Source: Tidjanibacter massiliensis (GTDB lineage: Bacteria > Bacteroidota > Bacteroidia > Bacteroidales > Rikenellaceae). From it: a DNA stretch of 64,000 nt. Shown in pieces: positions 8,633-17,567 of this stretch; the stretch's first letter is position 1; every line of letters begins with the position of its first letter. Made by a program: the position numbers and the translations under genes. The stretch is from assembly GCF_900104605.1 (NCBI RefSeq), contig NZ_LT629960.1:1426001-1490000 (forward strand), read 5' to 3'. The notes under the pieces were generated by a model. It saw only the letters and a list, made by a program, of their open reading frames with translations. It made no database searches and was not told the origin of the DNA.

Positions 8633-9586
8633 TCAGACACCCTGCTGGAGTTCGGCGATTTTCTCCTCGGCCATCGCCAGCACCGCTGCCGCCAGCGGCC
8701 CCTCGCCCAACCGGGAGACGACGTCGTTCACGAACCCGGTCAATTGCAGGCCGCGGGCTTCGGCTTCGCTCAGCCCCCGCTGGCGCATGTAATAGACCGC
8801 ATCGTCGTCCATCTGTCCCACCGTCGCCCCGTGGCTGCACCGGACGTCGTCGGCATATATTTCAAGCCGGGGCGAAGTGACTATCCGCGCCCGGTCGCCC
8901 ATGAGCAGGTTGCGGCTCTGCTGATAAGCCTCCGTCCGCTGCGCATCCTGCGCCACATAGACCATACCGTCGAACGAACCGTACCCCGTTCCGGAAGCGA
9001 CGCCCTTCATCAGCACGTCGCTGTGGCAATCGGGCACAAGATGTTCCACCCGCACGTCCAGTTCCTTGCGTTCGCCGTCCGCCGCCATGAAAAGGCCGGC
9101 ATGCAGCGCCTCTGCCGCAGGACCGGCCAACTGTGCGGCATACCGCAGCGCCGTCTTTCCGGAACCGAACGCCACCGTTACCGTTTCGCTGCGTGCACCG
9201 GCTTCCAACCGCACGGAACCCGAAACGCTCCCCTCCGCAGCAAGAAGCACTACCTCCCGCATCCGAAGCGACGCCCCCTCCTGCACGACCGTATTCCGCA
9301 CCACGGAAGCGCCGTCCGAAAGCAGAAAGAGCAGCTCCGCCGCGGAATCCTTTCCGGCGACGACCTCCACCCGGCAACTGCCCCGACCGCCGAACGACAG
9401 GCAAAGCGGCTCCGCAGCCTGCAACCCGTCGGGAATATGCACGGTCACGCCTGCCGCATCTCCGGCACTTCCCGCACCGGCTTCGATGCCGGAAGGCAGG
9501 ACTCCGAACGGCCGCGTACAGATGCCGTCCCTTACCTCCACTGCGGCTCCGCCGCAGATACCGGTCAATTCAGACGCTTTTCTCAT
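8633..9586 (-). CDS. sufD: SufD, Fe-S assembly scaffold subunit (short form)
   Basis: This 317-residue SufB/SufD-family protein has the conserved C-terminal beta-helix end, including CSHGATVGQMDDDAVYYMRQ with the His that lines the SufB-SufD interface, and a GLSEAEARGL tail like SufB. Typical SufD proteins are about 420-450 residues. This one lacks most of the N-terminal helical region, beginning straight at MRKASELTGICGG. The ATG is only nine bases after the sufC stop, so there is no room for the missing part in this gene. SufD forms the SufBC2D complex with SufB and SufC. Whether the short form is normal for this lineage is not visible here. Confidence 0.88.
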   Translation of the reverse strand: MRKASELTGICGGAAVEVRDGICTRPFGVLPSGIEAGAGSAGDAAGVTVHIPDGLQAAEPLCLSFGGRGSCRVEVVAGKDSAAELLFLLSDGASVVRNTVVQEGASLRMREVVLLAAEGSVSGSVRLEAGARSETVTVAFGSGKTALRYAAQLAGPAAEALHAGLFMAADGERKELDVRVEHLVPDCHSDVLMKGVASGTGYGSFDGMVYVAQDAQRTEAYQQSRNLLMGDRARIVTSPRLEIYADDVRCSHGATVGQMDDDAVYYMRQRGLSEAEARGLQLTGFVNDVVSRLGEGPLAAAVLAMAEEKIAELQQGV

Positions 9587-9595
9587 GGCCGGCCG

Positions 9596-10354
9596 TCATT
9601 TATATCGGTTTATCAACCAGTCGTACCCCTCGCGCTCCAGCTTCAGGGCGAGCTCCCTGTCGCCCGACAGGATAATCTGGCCTTTATAGAGCACATGCAC
9701 GAAATCGGGCACGATGTAATCGAGCAGCCGTTGGTAGTGCGTTATCACGACGGTGGCGTTCTGGGGCGTGCGCAGCTTGTTCACCCCCTGCGCCACGATG
9801 CGGAGCGCGTCGATGTCGAGCCCGCTGTCCGTCTCGTCCAGTATGGCGAGTTCCGGCTCCAGCATGGCCATCTGGAAGATTTCGTTCTTCTTCTTTTCGC
9901 CGCCCGAGAAGCCTTCGTTCACGGCACGGCCCGTCAGCTTGCTGTCGAGTTCCACCACCTTTCCCTTCTCGCGCATCAGTTTCAGGAACTCGCCCGAAGA
10001 GAGCGGCGGCAGGCCGAGGTACTCGCGGCGGCGGGCCACGGCGAGCTTCATGAAGTTAGCCATGCTCACCCCCGGTATCTCCACCGGGTACTGGAACCCG
10101 AGGAATATCCCCGCACGGGCACGCTCCTCGATATTCATCTCCAACAGGTTCTTTCCGTCATACTCCGCCGTACCGGCCGTCACTTCGAAACGCGGGCTGC
10201 CGGCTATCACCGAAGCGAACGTGCTCTTGCCGGAACCGTTCGGTCCCATGATGGCGTGTACTTCGCCGGCATTCACCGTGAAGTCGATGCCGCGCAGTAT
10301 CTCCTTGCCCTCTATCGAGGCATGGAGGCCTCTAACCGTCAATATGTTTTTCAT
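9596..10354 (-). CDS. sufC: SufC, Fe-S assembly ABC ATPase
   Basis: The 252-residue soluble ABC-type ATPase powers the SufBC2D scaffold. Walker A is GPNGSGKST (about residues 38-46), the signature is FSGGEKKKNEIFQM with the SufC-specific lysine/asparagine pattern, and Walker B is ELAILDETDSGLD. Length and motifs fit SufC closely. It lies directly upstream of sufD (nine-base gap) and 51 bases downstream of the first of two outer-membrane protein genes that separate it from sufB. Confidence 0.96.
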   Translation of the reverse strand: MKNILTVRGLHASIEGKEILRGIDFTVNAGEVHAIMGPNGSGKSTFASVIAGSPRFEVTAGTAEYDGKNLLEMNIEERARAGIFLGFQYPVEIPGVSMANFMKLAVARRREYLGLPPLSSGEFLKLMREKGKVVELDSKLTGRAVNEGFSGGEKKKNEIFQMAMLEPELAILDETDSGLDIDALRIVAQGVNKLRTPQNATVVITHYQRLLDYIVPDFVHVLYKGQIILSGDRELALKLEREGYDWLINRYK

Positions 10355-10405
10355 ACTTCTATCGTTGTGTCAATATTACATCCCTACCTCACCCGGTCCA
10401 TCGCA

Positions 10406-10999
10406 CTAAAATCTCACATACAGGCCCAAATGGCCCAGCCAATCCAGCTTGCCGCTTATCCCCATCGCTCCGTTCTTCCACCAAGGAGCAAGCCCGAACT
10501 CGAACTGCGAAGGCCCGATGACCAACGGCGAGAGGGAGAGGCCGAAGTTCCGGGTTATATGGACCACCCATTCCGCCCGCACCATCACATAGGGACCTAC
10601 CGTCGGACGGTACAGGTCTTCAGCCGCATGAACCCCCAGGCCCACGCCGCCTCCGACCCGGAAAGAGAGCCATTTACGGGCGACGGGAAACTCCCAGTAC
10701 CCGATGCCGTAAGCGGTCGTCGCGAAATAACTTGTTAAAACCATATTCGAAACTGGGTTCCCTGCCAACGTTTCGTATGCTTCGCCCAGACGGCCTCCCA
10801 ACCAAAATTTCCCCTTCATATTCCGGGCATACTCAGCGTAGAAAAAATACCCTAAGCTACTGTTTATATCCCAAGTCAAGCCTCCGCGTATCTCTATAAC
10901 ATTCGGGCGTTCGACTCCCTTTTCCGCAACAGCGGGCTCTGCCCCCCGGGCCGCAAAAGCCGTAAGGGCGAACAGCAAGACAATCAGCGCTCTCTTCAT
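10406..10999 (-). CDS. Small outer-membrane beta-barrel protein (paralogue A)
   Basis: This 197-residue protein has a signal peptide (MKRALIVLLFALTAFAARG) and amphipathic strands consistent with an eight-strand outer-membrane barrel, ending in GLYVRF. It is clearly paralogous to the next gene upstream: both share YARN-KG-FW-GGRLG, YGIGYWE-PVAR-WLSFR and PYVMVRAEWVVH at matching positions. Function is unknown. Its position between sufB and sufC on the same strand, with no promoter or terminator that I can see, suggests it is transcribed with the Fe-S assembly genes. It could equally be a recent insertion with no functional link. Confidence 0.7.
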   Translation of the reverse strand: MKRALIVLLFALTAFAARGAEPAVAEKGVERPNVIEIRGGLTWDINSSLGYFFYAEYARNMKGKFWLGGRLGEAYETLAGNPVSNMVLTSYFATTAYGIGYWEFPVARKWLSFRVGGGVGLGVHAAEDLYRPTVGPYVMVRAEWVVHITRNFGLSLSPLVIGPSQFEFGLAPWWKNGAMGISGKLDWLGHLGLYVRF

Positions 11000-11159
11000 C
11001 TTGTTATGCTCTAAGGTTCATATCATTGCCGTTTCCACACGGCATACAATCCCTGTTATCCGTCCTTCCGTCGAGGCGCAGCGTCCACTCACCGTCGGCA
11101 CGTTCCGGCACTGTCCGGCCAAATTCCGCCCCATTCTGCGGCCCCGCCGCCTCGCAGGC

Positions 11160-11771
11160 TCAAAACCGGGCGTAAAAACCTATATGGCCGAATACATCAA
11201 TCGAGGCCAAATGCCCTCTCCTGCCACCGTAGGTAATCGGAGCCAGCGGCGTCCACTCCGCCTGCGACGAGCCCAAAGGCCCGAACAGCAGCGGCGCGAA
11301 GGTCATACCGAAATGCCGGCCCAAATGCACCACCCACTCCGCACGTACCATCACGTAGGGAGCCAGGCCGAGGTCCTTCACTCCTGGTCCGAGGTGCATG
11401 CCCAGTCCTACTCCGGCACCCGCCCGGAACGACAGCCACTGCCTTGCCACCGGGAGTTCCCAATACCCGATGCCGTACAACGCCGGACGGAGCCAGCGGT
11501 CGAGTACGTAGGAAGGCTGACACGTCGCGGACTGAAAATCGGACTGCAGGCCCAGACGGCCTCCCGCCCAAAACCTGCCCTTCACGTTCCGGGCATACTC
11601 GACATAGCCGAACGGACCGAACATATCAATATCTCCGACGCCGATAGCCACACCGCCGGAGAAAGCAATCACGTTGCGGTCCGCCCGCCGCTCATCCCGG
11701 CCACCGGTCTGTGCCACGGCGGCTGCAACCGACACGCACGCCGTACATAACAGCAGCAAACACTTTTTCAT
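11160..11771 (-). CDS. Small outer-membrane beta-barrel protein (paralogue B)
   Basis: This 203-residue paralogue of the neighbouring barrel protein has a signal peptide (MKKCLLLLCTACVSVAAAVA) and a C-terminal GFYARF that fits the terminal-aromatic rule for BAM substrates. Conserved blocks with its partner run through the whole length, so the pair arose by tandem duplication and then diverged, mainly in loops (for example the SATCQPSYVLDRW segment). It lies 96 bases downstream of sufB and 160 bases upstream of paralogue A. No ligand or enzymatic role can be read from the sequence. Confidence 0.7.
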   Translation of the reverse strand: MKKCLLLLCTACVSVAAAVAQTGGRDERRADRNVIAFSGGVAIGVGDIDMFGPFGYVEYARNVKGRFWAGGRLGLQSDFQSATCQPSYVLDRWLRPALYGIGYWELPVARQWLSFRAGAGVGLGMHLGPGVKDLGLAPYVMVRAEWVVHLGRHFGMTFAPLLFGPLGSSQAEWTPLAPITYGGRRGHLASIDVFGHIGFYARF

Positions 11772-11867
11772 GGTTCAAGAGGTTTCAGTCAAATGCAGCG
11801 GGTATCGTCCCGCCTCTCTTACCATGACGCCGCACCGGTCCTTTCCGTTGCACGGCTCCGCAAATTT

Positions 11868-13319
11868 CTATCCCACACTTCCTTCCAGGCTCACCGAAAG
11901 CAGCTTCTGCGCCTCCACGGCGAACTCCATCGGCAGCTTGTTGAGCACCTCCCTGGCATAGCCGTTCACGATGAGTCCCACGGCCTCCTCCATATCCAGC
12001 CCCCGCTGGTTACAGTAGAAAAGCTGGTCGTCGCTTATCTTGGACGTCGTGGCCTCGTGCTCCACCACGGCACCTGAATTCCGCACGTCGATGACCGGAA
12101 AGGTGTGCGCCCCGCAGCGGTCGCCTATCAGCAGCGAATCGCACTGCGAAAAGTTGCGGGCGTTCTCCGCCCTGGGATTCACCTGCACCAGTCCGCGGTA
12201 GCTGTTCTGGCTGCGCCCGGCCGAAATACCCTTCGAAACGATGCGGCTCCGGGTGTTGCGCCCCAGATGTATCATTTTGGTACCCGTGTCGGCCTGCTGG
12301 AAGTTGTTGGTGAGCGCCACCGAGTAGAACTCCGCCGTACTGTTGTCCCCGGCGAGAATGCAGCTCGGATATTTCCAGGTGATGGCCGAACCGGTCTCCA
12401 CCTGCGTCCACGAAAGTCGGGCATTTTCGCCGCGGCATATCCCGCGCTTGGTGACGAAGTTGTAGATACCTCCCTTGCCCTCCCGGTCGCCGGGGTACCA
12501 GTTCTGGACGGTGGAGTATTTCACCTCCGCATCCTTCATCACCACGATTTCCACCACGGCGGCATGCAACTGGTTCTCATCGCGCCGCGGCGCGGTACAC
12601 CCCTCCAGATAGCTGACGTACGCCCCCTCGTCGGCCACGATGAGCGTCCGCTCGAACTGCCCCGTACCGGCGGCATTGATGCGGAAATAGGTACTCAGCT
12701 CCATCGGGCAGTGAACCCCCTTCGGGACGTAACAGAACGAACCGTCGGAGAAGACCGCCGCATTGAGCGCGGCGTAAAAGTTGTCCGTATAGGGCACCAC
12801 GCTGCCGAGATACTTCCGAATCAGCTCCGGATAGTCGCGGATGGCTTCGCTCATCGAGCAGAAGACAATCCCCTTTTCGGCCAGCGTCTCCTTGAAAGTG
12901 GTCTTGACCGACACCGAATCCATCACGGCATCGACCGCCATCCCGCTCAGCGCGAGCTGCTCTTCGAGCGGTATGCCGAGTTTGTCGAAGGTCTTCTTCA
13001 GCTCCGGGTCGATGTCGTCCACGGTAGCCCCCGCCTTCCCCTTGGCGGGTTTGGGAGCGGCATAATAGATGATATCCTGAAAATCTATCTCCGGAATGTC
13101 GAGATGGGCCCAGGTCGGCAGCTTCATCGTCTGCCAATGGCGGAAGGCGGCCAGCCGGTACTCGGTCATCCATTCGGGCTCCTCCTTCTTGCGGGATATG
13201 AGCCGGACGACCTCTTCGTCCAGTCCGCGCGGAATGGTCTCCGTATCTATATCGGTTGTAAAACCGTACTTGTACTCCTGTTCCGCAATATCGCGTATTA
13301 TCTTATTGCTCTCTTCCAT
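11868..13319 (-). CDS. sufB: SufB, Fe-S assembly scaffold subunit
   Basis: The 483-residue SufB is the scaffold on which Fe-S clusters are built in the SufBC2D complex. The C-terminal core has [18 protein letters not shown] and [19 protein letters not shown] with the conserved Cys/Glu residues, and the N-terminal EYKYGF block is present. The ATG at 13319 ([10 protein letters not shown]) gives the usual family length. The frame also opens at a TTG at 13349, but that lies almost at the predicted transcription start, so it is unlikely. It is first in the suf cluster, under the promoter at 13354-13384. Confidence 0.96.
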   Translation of the reverse strand: MEESNKIIRDIAEQEYKYGFTTDIDTETIPRGLDEEVVRLISRKKEEPEWMTEYRLAAFRHWQTMKLPTWAHLDIPEIDFQDIIYYAAPKPAKGKAGATVDDIDPELKKTFDKLGIPLEEQLALSGMAVDAVMDSVSVKTTFKETLAEKGIVFCSMSEAIRDYPELIRKYLGSVVPYTDNFYAALNAAVFSDGSFCYVPKGVHCPMELSTYFRINAAGTGQFERTLIVADEGAYVSYLEGCTAPRRDENQLHAAVVEIVVMKDAEVKYSTVQNWYPGDREGKGGIYNFVTKRGICRGENARLSWTQVETGSAITWKYPSCILAGDNSTAEFYSVALTNNFQQADTGTKMIHLGRNTRSRIVSKGISAGRSQNSYRGLVQVNPRAENARNFSQCDSLLIGDRCGAHTFPVIDVRNSGAVVEHEATTSKISDDQLFYCNQRGLDMEEAVGLIVNGYAREVLNKLPMEFAVEAQKLLSVSLEGSVG

Positions 13320-13353
13320 GCGTAATCCCAAACGTAGTTTCTCATCCAATCCA

Positions 13354-13384
13354 CAAAATTAACCATCTGCCTGCGATGTGCAAA
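13354..13384 (-). promoter_or_regulatory. Promoter for sufB and suf cluster
   Basis: On the minus strand this reads TTTG, 19 bases, TAATTTTG, a full match to the Bacteroidota -33/-7 pattern. It would start transcription about 30 bases before the sufB ATG. Confidence 0.8.
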
Positions 13385-13522
13385 ATTTATGCAGAAAATA
13401 ACAATCTCCCGCCGGGTACCCCCTCCCCCTCACGGGAAACGGCCATGACAAAACCGTGGCGTTCACGGCAATTAAATGTTAAGATTTAGCCCCGTCCTTA
13501 TAGGGCTTTTCAAATTATAGAT

Positions 13523-13530
13523 TAACTTTG
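13523..13530 (+). promoter_or_regulatory. -7 element for phosphate transporter gene
   Basis: TAACTTTG matches the Bacteroidota -7 consensus TAnnTTTG, 29 bases before the ATG at 13560. No clear -33 TTTG lies at the expected distance. Confidence 0.55.
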
Positions 13531-13559
13531 TCCCAAATTTTTCTATCAGGACACGAATA

Positions 13560-15812
13560 ATGGAAACTATCTACACCGTCATCGTAGTCATTTTATTGGT
13601 TCTGGCAATCCTCGGTCTCGTCGTAGGGGTTTCCAATGACGCAGTCAACTTCCTCAACTCGGCGATAGGCTCCAAAGCCGCCTCCCGCAAAGTCATCTTT
13701 ACCATCGCTTCGGTCGGCATCCTGCTGGGTACGATGACCTCCAGCGGCATGATGGAGGTGGCCCGCAGCGGCGTGTTCTACCCGGAGATGTTCACCTTCC
13801 GCGACGTGATGATGCTCTTTCTCGGGGTGATGTTCGCCAACGTGATACTGCTCGACCTGTTCAACACCTTCGGACTGCCCACCTCCACGACCGTCTCCCT
13901 CGTTTTCGGACTGCTCGGCGCCGCGGTGGCGGTCACCTCGCTCAAGATAAGCGCCGACCCGACGCTGACGGCGGCCGACATGTCCAATTACATCAACTCG
14001 GGCAAGGCTCTCGTCATCATATCGGGTATCCTGGCCTCCGTGGCCATCGCCTTCGTGGTGGGTGCCTTCGTGATGTTCATCAGCCGTCTCATCTTCACTT
14101 TCCGCTACCAGAAGATGCTGAAGCGCTTCGGCGCCCTGTGGTGCGGCATCGCCTTCACCGCCATCGCCTACTTCGCTCTCTTCAAGGGGCTGCAGGATTC
14201 CGGGATATTCAGTCCGGCCTTTTTCGATACGCTCTCGGCCCACATGTTCCCCATCCTGCTCGGTTTCTTCGCGGTCAGCTCGCTCGTCATGTTCCTGCTT
14301 CAGCTCGCCAAAATCAACATCCTCAAGGTTACGATACTCGCCGGCACCTTCTCGCTGGCGCTCTCCTTCGCGGGCAACGACCTGGTGAACTTCATCGGCG
14401 TACCGATAGCCGGCCTCGACTCCTACAAGATAGCCCTTGCGGCCGGAGGCGACGACGGCATGATGATGGGCAAGCTCAGCGAACCGGTAGTGGCCAACCA
14501 CCTGCTGCTGCTCGTAGCCGGGTGCATCATGGTCGTGACGCTCTGGACATCCAAAAAGGCACAGAGCGTCAGCGAAACGGAAATCAACCTCGCCAAACAG
14601 GACGAGGGAACGGAGCGTTTCGGCTCCACCCTCTTCTCCCGTTCCATCGTGCGGGGAGCCATCACCGTCAACAGGTGGTACGAGGACCACGCTCCCGAAT
14701 CCTTCCAGCGGGCGATAAACAAACGGTTCATTCCGCTGCGCCCCAAAGCCGGAAGCGCCCATTTCGACCTGATACGCGCCACGGTGAACCTCACCGTCGC
14801 CTCCATCCTCATCGCCACGGCCACCTCGCTCAAACTCCCCCTCTCGACCACCTACGTCACTTTCATGGTGGCCATGGGTAGTTCGCTCGCCGACAAGGCA
14901 TGGGGCCGCGAAAGCGCCGTTTACAGAATAACGGGCGTGGTGACGGTCATCGCAGGCTGGTTCGTCACGGCACTCATCGCCTTCGTCATCGCCCTCGTCG
15001 TGACCTACGCCCTGCTGTGGGGCGGTACGTGGGCCGTCATCATCATCTCGCTGCTCTGCGTAGGGATGTTCATCCAGAGTTCCATCACCCACAAGCGCCG
15101 CAAGGCCAAAGAACATAAAACCGAAGAAATCGTCACCGCTTCGGGCAACAGCACTCAGGAGGTGATGCGCAATCTCATCGCCGAGATAAGCGGTGTCATG
15201 ACCAAAACGACCGAGATATACAGCAAGACCATCATGGCGACGCTGAACGAAGACCGCAGGACGCTGCGCGAAATGGTGCGCGAATCGAACGACCTCTTCT
15301 ACAACGCCCGTGAAAAGAAATACGCCCTGCTGCCCACCCTCCAGAAACTTCAGGACAACTACATCGAAGCGGGCCACTTCTACGTACAGGTCGTGGACTA
15401 CATCAGCGAGATGTCCAAGGCGCTAGTGCACATCACCCGTCCCTGCTTCGAACATATCGACAACAACCACAAGGGGATGAGCGAGGAACAGGTGGAAGAC
15501 CTCCTCAAAATCAACGACAAGGTATCGGAGATATACGCCCGCATCAACGTCATGCTCAACGACAACGACTACTCCGACACGAACGTGGTGCTGGAGATGC
15601 GCGACGAGCTGTTCGTCACGATTGACGATGCGGTGAAGAGCCAGCTCCGCAGGATACAGAACAAGGCCACGAGCACCAAAGCCAGCATGCTCTACCTGAC
15701 TATCCTGAACGAAACGAAGACCATGGTACTCCAGTCGAGAAACCTTCTCAAGTCGCAGCGTTCGTTCATGGAGAATCAGGACACCTCCAACGACCTCATG
15801 GGAAACAAATAA
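13560..15812 (+). CDS. PiT-family inorganic phosphate transporter with PhoU-like tail
   Basis: This is a 750-residue inner-membrane symporter of the PiT (PHO4) family, which imports inorganic phosphate with a cation. The two inverted family repeats are visible: GVSNDAVNFLNSAIGS near the N-terminus and SFAGNDLVNFIGVPIAG in the middle, with about ten to twelve hydrophobic segments up to residue 520. The last 230 residues are soluble and helical (for example EVMRNLIAEISGVMTKTTEIY) and resemble PhoU/DUF47-type regulators. Bacterial PiT proteins are usually 330-530 residues, so the tail is extra and may sense phosphate or gate the pore. The gene appears monocistronic, with its own -7 element and terminator. 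Confidence 0.9.
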   Translation: METIYTVIVVILLVLAILGLVVGVSNDAVNFLNSAIGSKAASRKVIFTIASVGILLGTMTSSGMMEVARSGVFYPEMFTFRDVMMLFLGVMFANVILLDLFNTFGLPTSTTVSLVFGLLGAAVAVTSLKISADPTLTAADMSNYINSGKALVIISGILASVAIAFVVGAFVMFISRLIFTFRYQKMLKRFGALWCGIAFTAIAYFALFKGLQDSGIFSPAFFDTLSAHMFPILLGFFAVSSLVMFLLQLAKINILKVTILAGTFSLALSFAGNDLVNFIGVPIAGLDSYKIALAAGGDDGMMMGKLSEPVVANHLLLLVAGCIMVVTLWTSKKAQSVSETEINLAKQDEGTERFGSTLFSRSIVRGAITVNRWYEDHAPESFQRAINKRFIPLRPKAGSAHFDLIRATVNLTVASILIATATSLKLPLSTTYVTFMVAMGSSLADKAWGRESAVYRITGVVTVIAGWFVTALIAFVIALVVTYALLWGGTWAVIIISLLCVGMFIQSSITHKRRKAKEHKTEEIVTASGNSTQEVMRNLIAEISGVMTKTTEIYSKTIMATLNEDRRTLREMVRESNDLFYNAREKKYALLPTLQKLQDNYIEAGHFYVQVVDYISEMSKALVHITRPCFEHIDNNHKGMSEEQVEDLLKINDKVSEIYARINVMLNDNDYSDTNVVLEMRDELFVTIDDAVKSQLRRIQNKATSTKASMLYLTILNETKTMVLQSRNLLKSQRSFMENQDTSNDLMGNK

Positions 15813-15851
15813 ATCAGCAGGGGCACAGTCAGGGGGACGGAAGACAGAAGC

Positions 15852-15882
15852 AAAGGGGGACGGAACGATTCGTCCCCTTTTT
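15852..15882 (+). terminator. Terminator of phosphate transporter gene
   Basis: A GC-rich stem (AAAGGGGG-ACG against CGT-CCCC-TTT, one bulged G) is followed by a T run, 40 bases after the stop codon. Confidence 0.75.
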
Positions 15883-16248
15883 CGTCGGCTTCCAGCAAAT
15901 GCCTCGGCCCGGGCAATCCCGGGAACGGAGACCGGACAACAGGCATCCTTCTCACTCCATCGAAATACGGACTTGAAACTTGAAAGAATCCGCCGACCGC
16001 CACGGGCGGCATCCCCGCCGTTTCTTCCCGTCCTTCCGCTGCGCCAACCACCGGCCGCCCGGCTCGGCACATACGGTACAACCGAGACGGCATGAAAATA
16101 CATCCCCGACAGGCAAGCCCGATTACGGCGAAAAGAGAGGGCGGTATCTTCCGACCGCCACCCGCCGTATCACCATCGGCATCGATTCAGTCCTGCACGG
16201 TCCTCCTCCCGTACCCGAATATCTTTCAGCTTGTCGACTCCGACACCG

Positions 16249-16297
16249 AAAAAGGCTGTGCCATTCTGAACCGTATCGATTCAATCTGGCACAGCCT
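16249..16297 (-). terminator. Terminator of FKBP lipoprotein operon
   Basis: An 11-bp perfect stem (AGGCTGTGCCA / TGGCACAGCCT) with a 23-base loop is followed by a T run on the minus strand, 27 bases past the stop of the upstream lipoprotein gene. Confidence 0.8.
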
Positions 16298-16323
16298 CCT
16301 GCGGTCGTTCATCCGCCGGACCG

Positions 16324-17541
16324 TCAAGACTCCGGCTTCTGCACGACGAACTCGTATATCAACGGAGTATAAGGCTTGATTTCCGCTACCGGTACAGTAG
16401 TGCCCGAAGAGGTGGAATAGGGCATATAATAGGTAGAGGAGGCGAAAAAGTAGTCCGTATCCTCCGTCGTATAGTCCTTATACTGATACGTAAAGTCGAA
16501 CGTGAACGTGGCCGAGGAAGACCACATGGAGCTGCTCTTGTCCGGATACATGTACTGACGGTAATAACCGTACTCCGACGGGACGGCGATACGCACGCTG
16601 TCGCCGTAACAGAGGTCGGGCAGGATGGCATAGAACACCTTCGCCGGCATCTGGTTGGCATTGTTGGGGTCGGTGGACATCCGCGTCACCCTTATCGGAC
16701 TCGTAACGTCGCTGCTGCGCACCGTACCGAACCGGTTGTACAATACGGTATCGATATTGGAATCTATCAGATGCCCGTCGAGAAACCCGCACCTGTAGTA
16801 GATATTGGCGCTCTGGTTCAGCGGCACCGTATCACCGGGATTGGGCCGGGCGAGTATATCCATATACAGTCCCTCGCGCACCGTATCGTTCAGCGGTTTG
16901 CCCCACCCTTCCGGCCGGGATGCGGTGACGAACTCCTCTATCGCTTGCCGCCCTTCGGACTGGGGATTATCCACGATATTGACGATGCGGAGGCTGTCGA
17001 GAATGACCGGCACGTCCGATTCAAGGGCCTGCTGCCCCCCGTATCCGGTCGAAGTCTGAATACCGTACGATGCGAAAGCCAGACGCGAAGGGATATAGAC
17101 ACGCCACGTCTCTCCGGGCATGATTTCCGTGATGGCCTGGTAGATGCCCGAAGGTATATCGCTCAGGTCCTGCCGACTGGCGATATAGAGCCTGTCGGGG
17201 ATGTAATGCGTATATTTGGTGAAGGTTCCGAGAAGCCGGGCCGTTTCCTCGTTACGGTTGTAAACGATGTCGCCGTTCAGGTCACGGATGACATATTCCA
17301 CATCCACCCACCTGCCCCGGACGTCCACCTTCGTGGCACTTCCGTCCGGCAAGGCCTCGATTACCTCATAATACATCCCCGTATCTCCGAGCGGTTCGGC
17401 ATCGGGAGCATTGCTGCTCACCCAGATGTCGAGCGCCTTGTCCTCTATCTCGTTGAAATTCTCGCTCTCGGTCCTGGCGCACGAGCAGAAGGCGCATGCG
17501 GCGACGGCGACCGCCAAAGGTTTCAAAACATGTCTCATCAT
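16324..17541 (-). CDS. Lipoprotein with two FKBP-like domains
   Basis: This 405-residue exported lipoprotein has a short hydrophobic leader and a cysteine-rich lipobox region (AACAFCSCAR). Two FKBP-like segments can be seen: residues about 75-200 (DVEYVIRDLNGDIVYNR ... MPGETWRVYIPSRLAFASYG) and about 235-400 (GFLDGHLIDSN ... YGDSVRIAVPSEYGYY). In both, the typical core (goal then G.....ipp..aYG) is recognisable but divergent, and the usual GWxEGL motif is replaced. Prolyl isomerase activity is therefore uncertain. It lies 26 bases downstream of a smaller FKBP lipoprotein gene, forming a two-gene operon. Two consecutive ATGs (17541, 17538) could start it. Confidence 0.72.
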   Translation of the reverse strand: MMRHVLKPLAVAVAACAFCSCARTESENFNEIEDKALDIWVSSNAPDAEPLGDTGMYYEVIEALPDGSATKVDVRGRWVDVEYVIRDLNGDIVYNRNEETARLLGTFTKYTHYIPDRLYIASRQDLSDIPSGIYQAITEIMPGETWRVYIPSRLAFASYGIQTSTGYGGQQALESDVPVILDSLRIVNIVDNPQSEGRQAIEEFVTASRPEGWGKPLNDTVREGLYMDILARPNPGDTVPLNQSANIYYRCGFLDGHLIDSNIDTVLYNRFGTVRSSDVTSPIRVTRMSTDPNNANQMPAKVFYAILPDLCYGDSVRIAVPSEYGYYRQYMYPDKSSSMWSSSATFTFDFTYQYKDYTTEDTDYFFASSTYYMPYSTSSGTTVPVAEIKPYTPLIYEFVVQKPES

Positions 17542-17567
17542 ATATCACTGTTCGGCGCTATGCCTTC

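Larger units (their letters stand above)
15813..16323. other. Intergenic stretch between convergent genes
   Basis: These 511 bases separate the convergent phosphate transporter and FKBP lipoprotein genes. They hold one terminator at each end; the middle (about 15890-16240) has no convincing gene, repeat or promoter that I can see. Confidence 0.6.

Noticed and set aside
8450-10738. A 762-residue open frame on the plus strand
   Set aside because: It runs antisense to sufD, sufC and part of an outer-membrane gene, all of which have strong family evidence.
13320-13349. TTG start that would add 10 residues to SufB
   Set aside because: It lies almost at the predicted transcription start, while the ATG at 13319 gives the standard SufB N-terminus.
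13593-15377. A 594-residue open frame on the minus strand
   Set aside because: It mirrors the phosphate permease, and its Glu/Gly/His-rich composition is typical of an antisense shadow.
16092-16379. Small open frames between the phosphate transporter and FKBP genes
   Set aside because: They overlap the terminator hairpin and the end of the lipoprotein gene and lack a promoter or any family signature.
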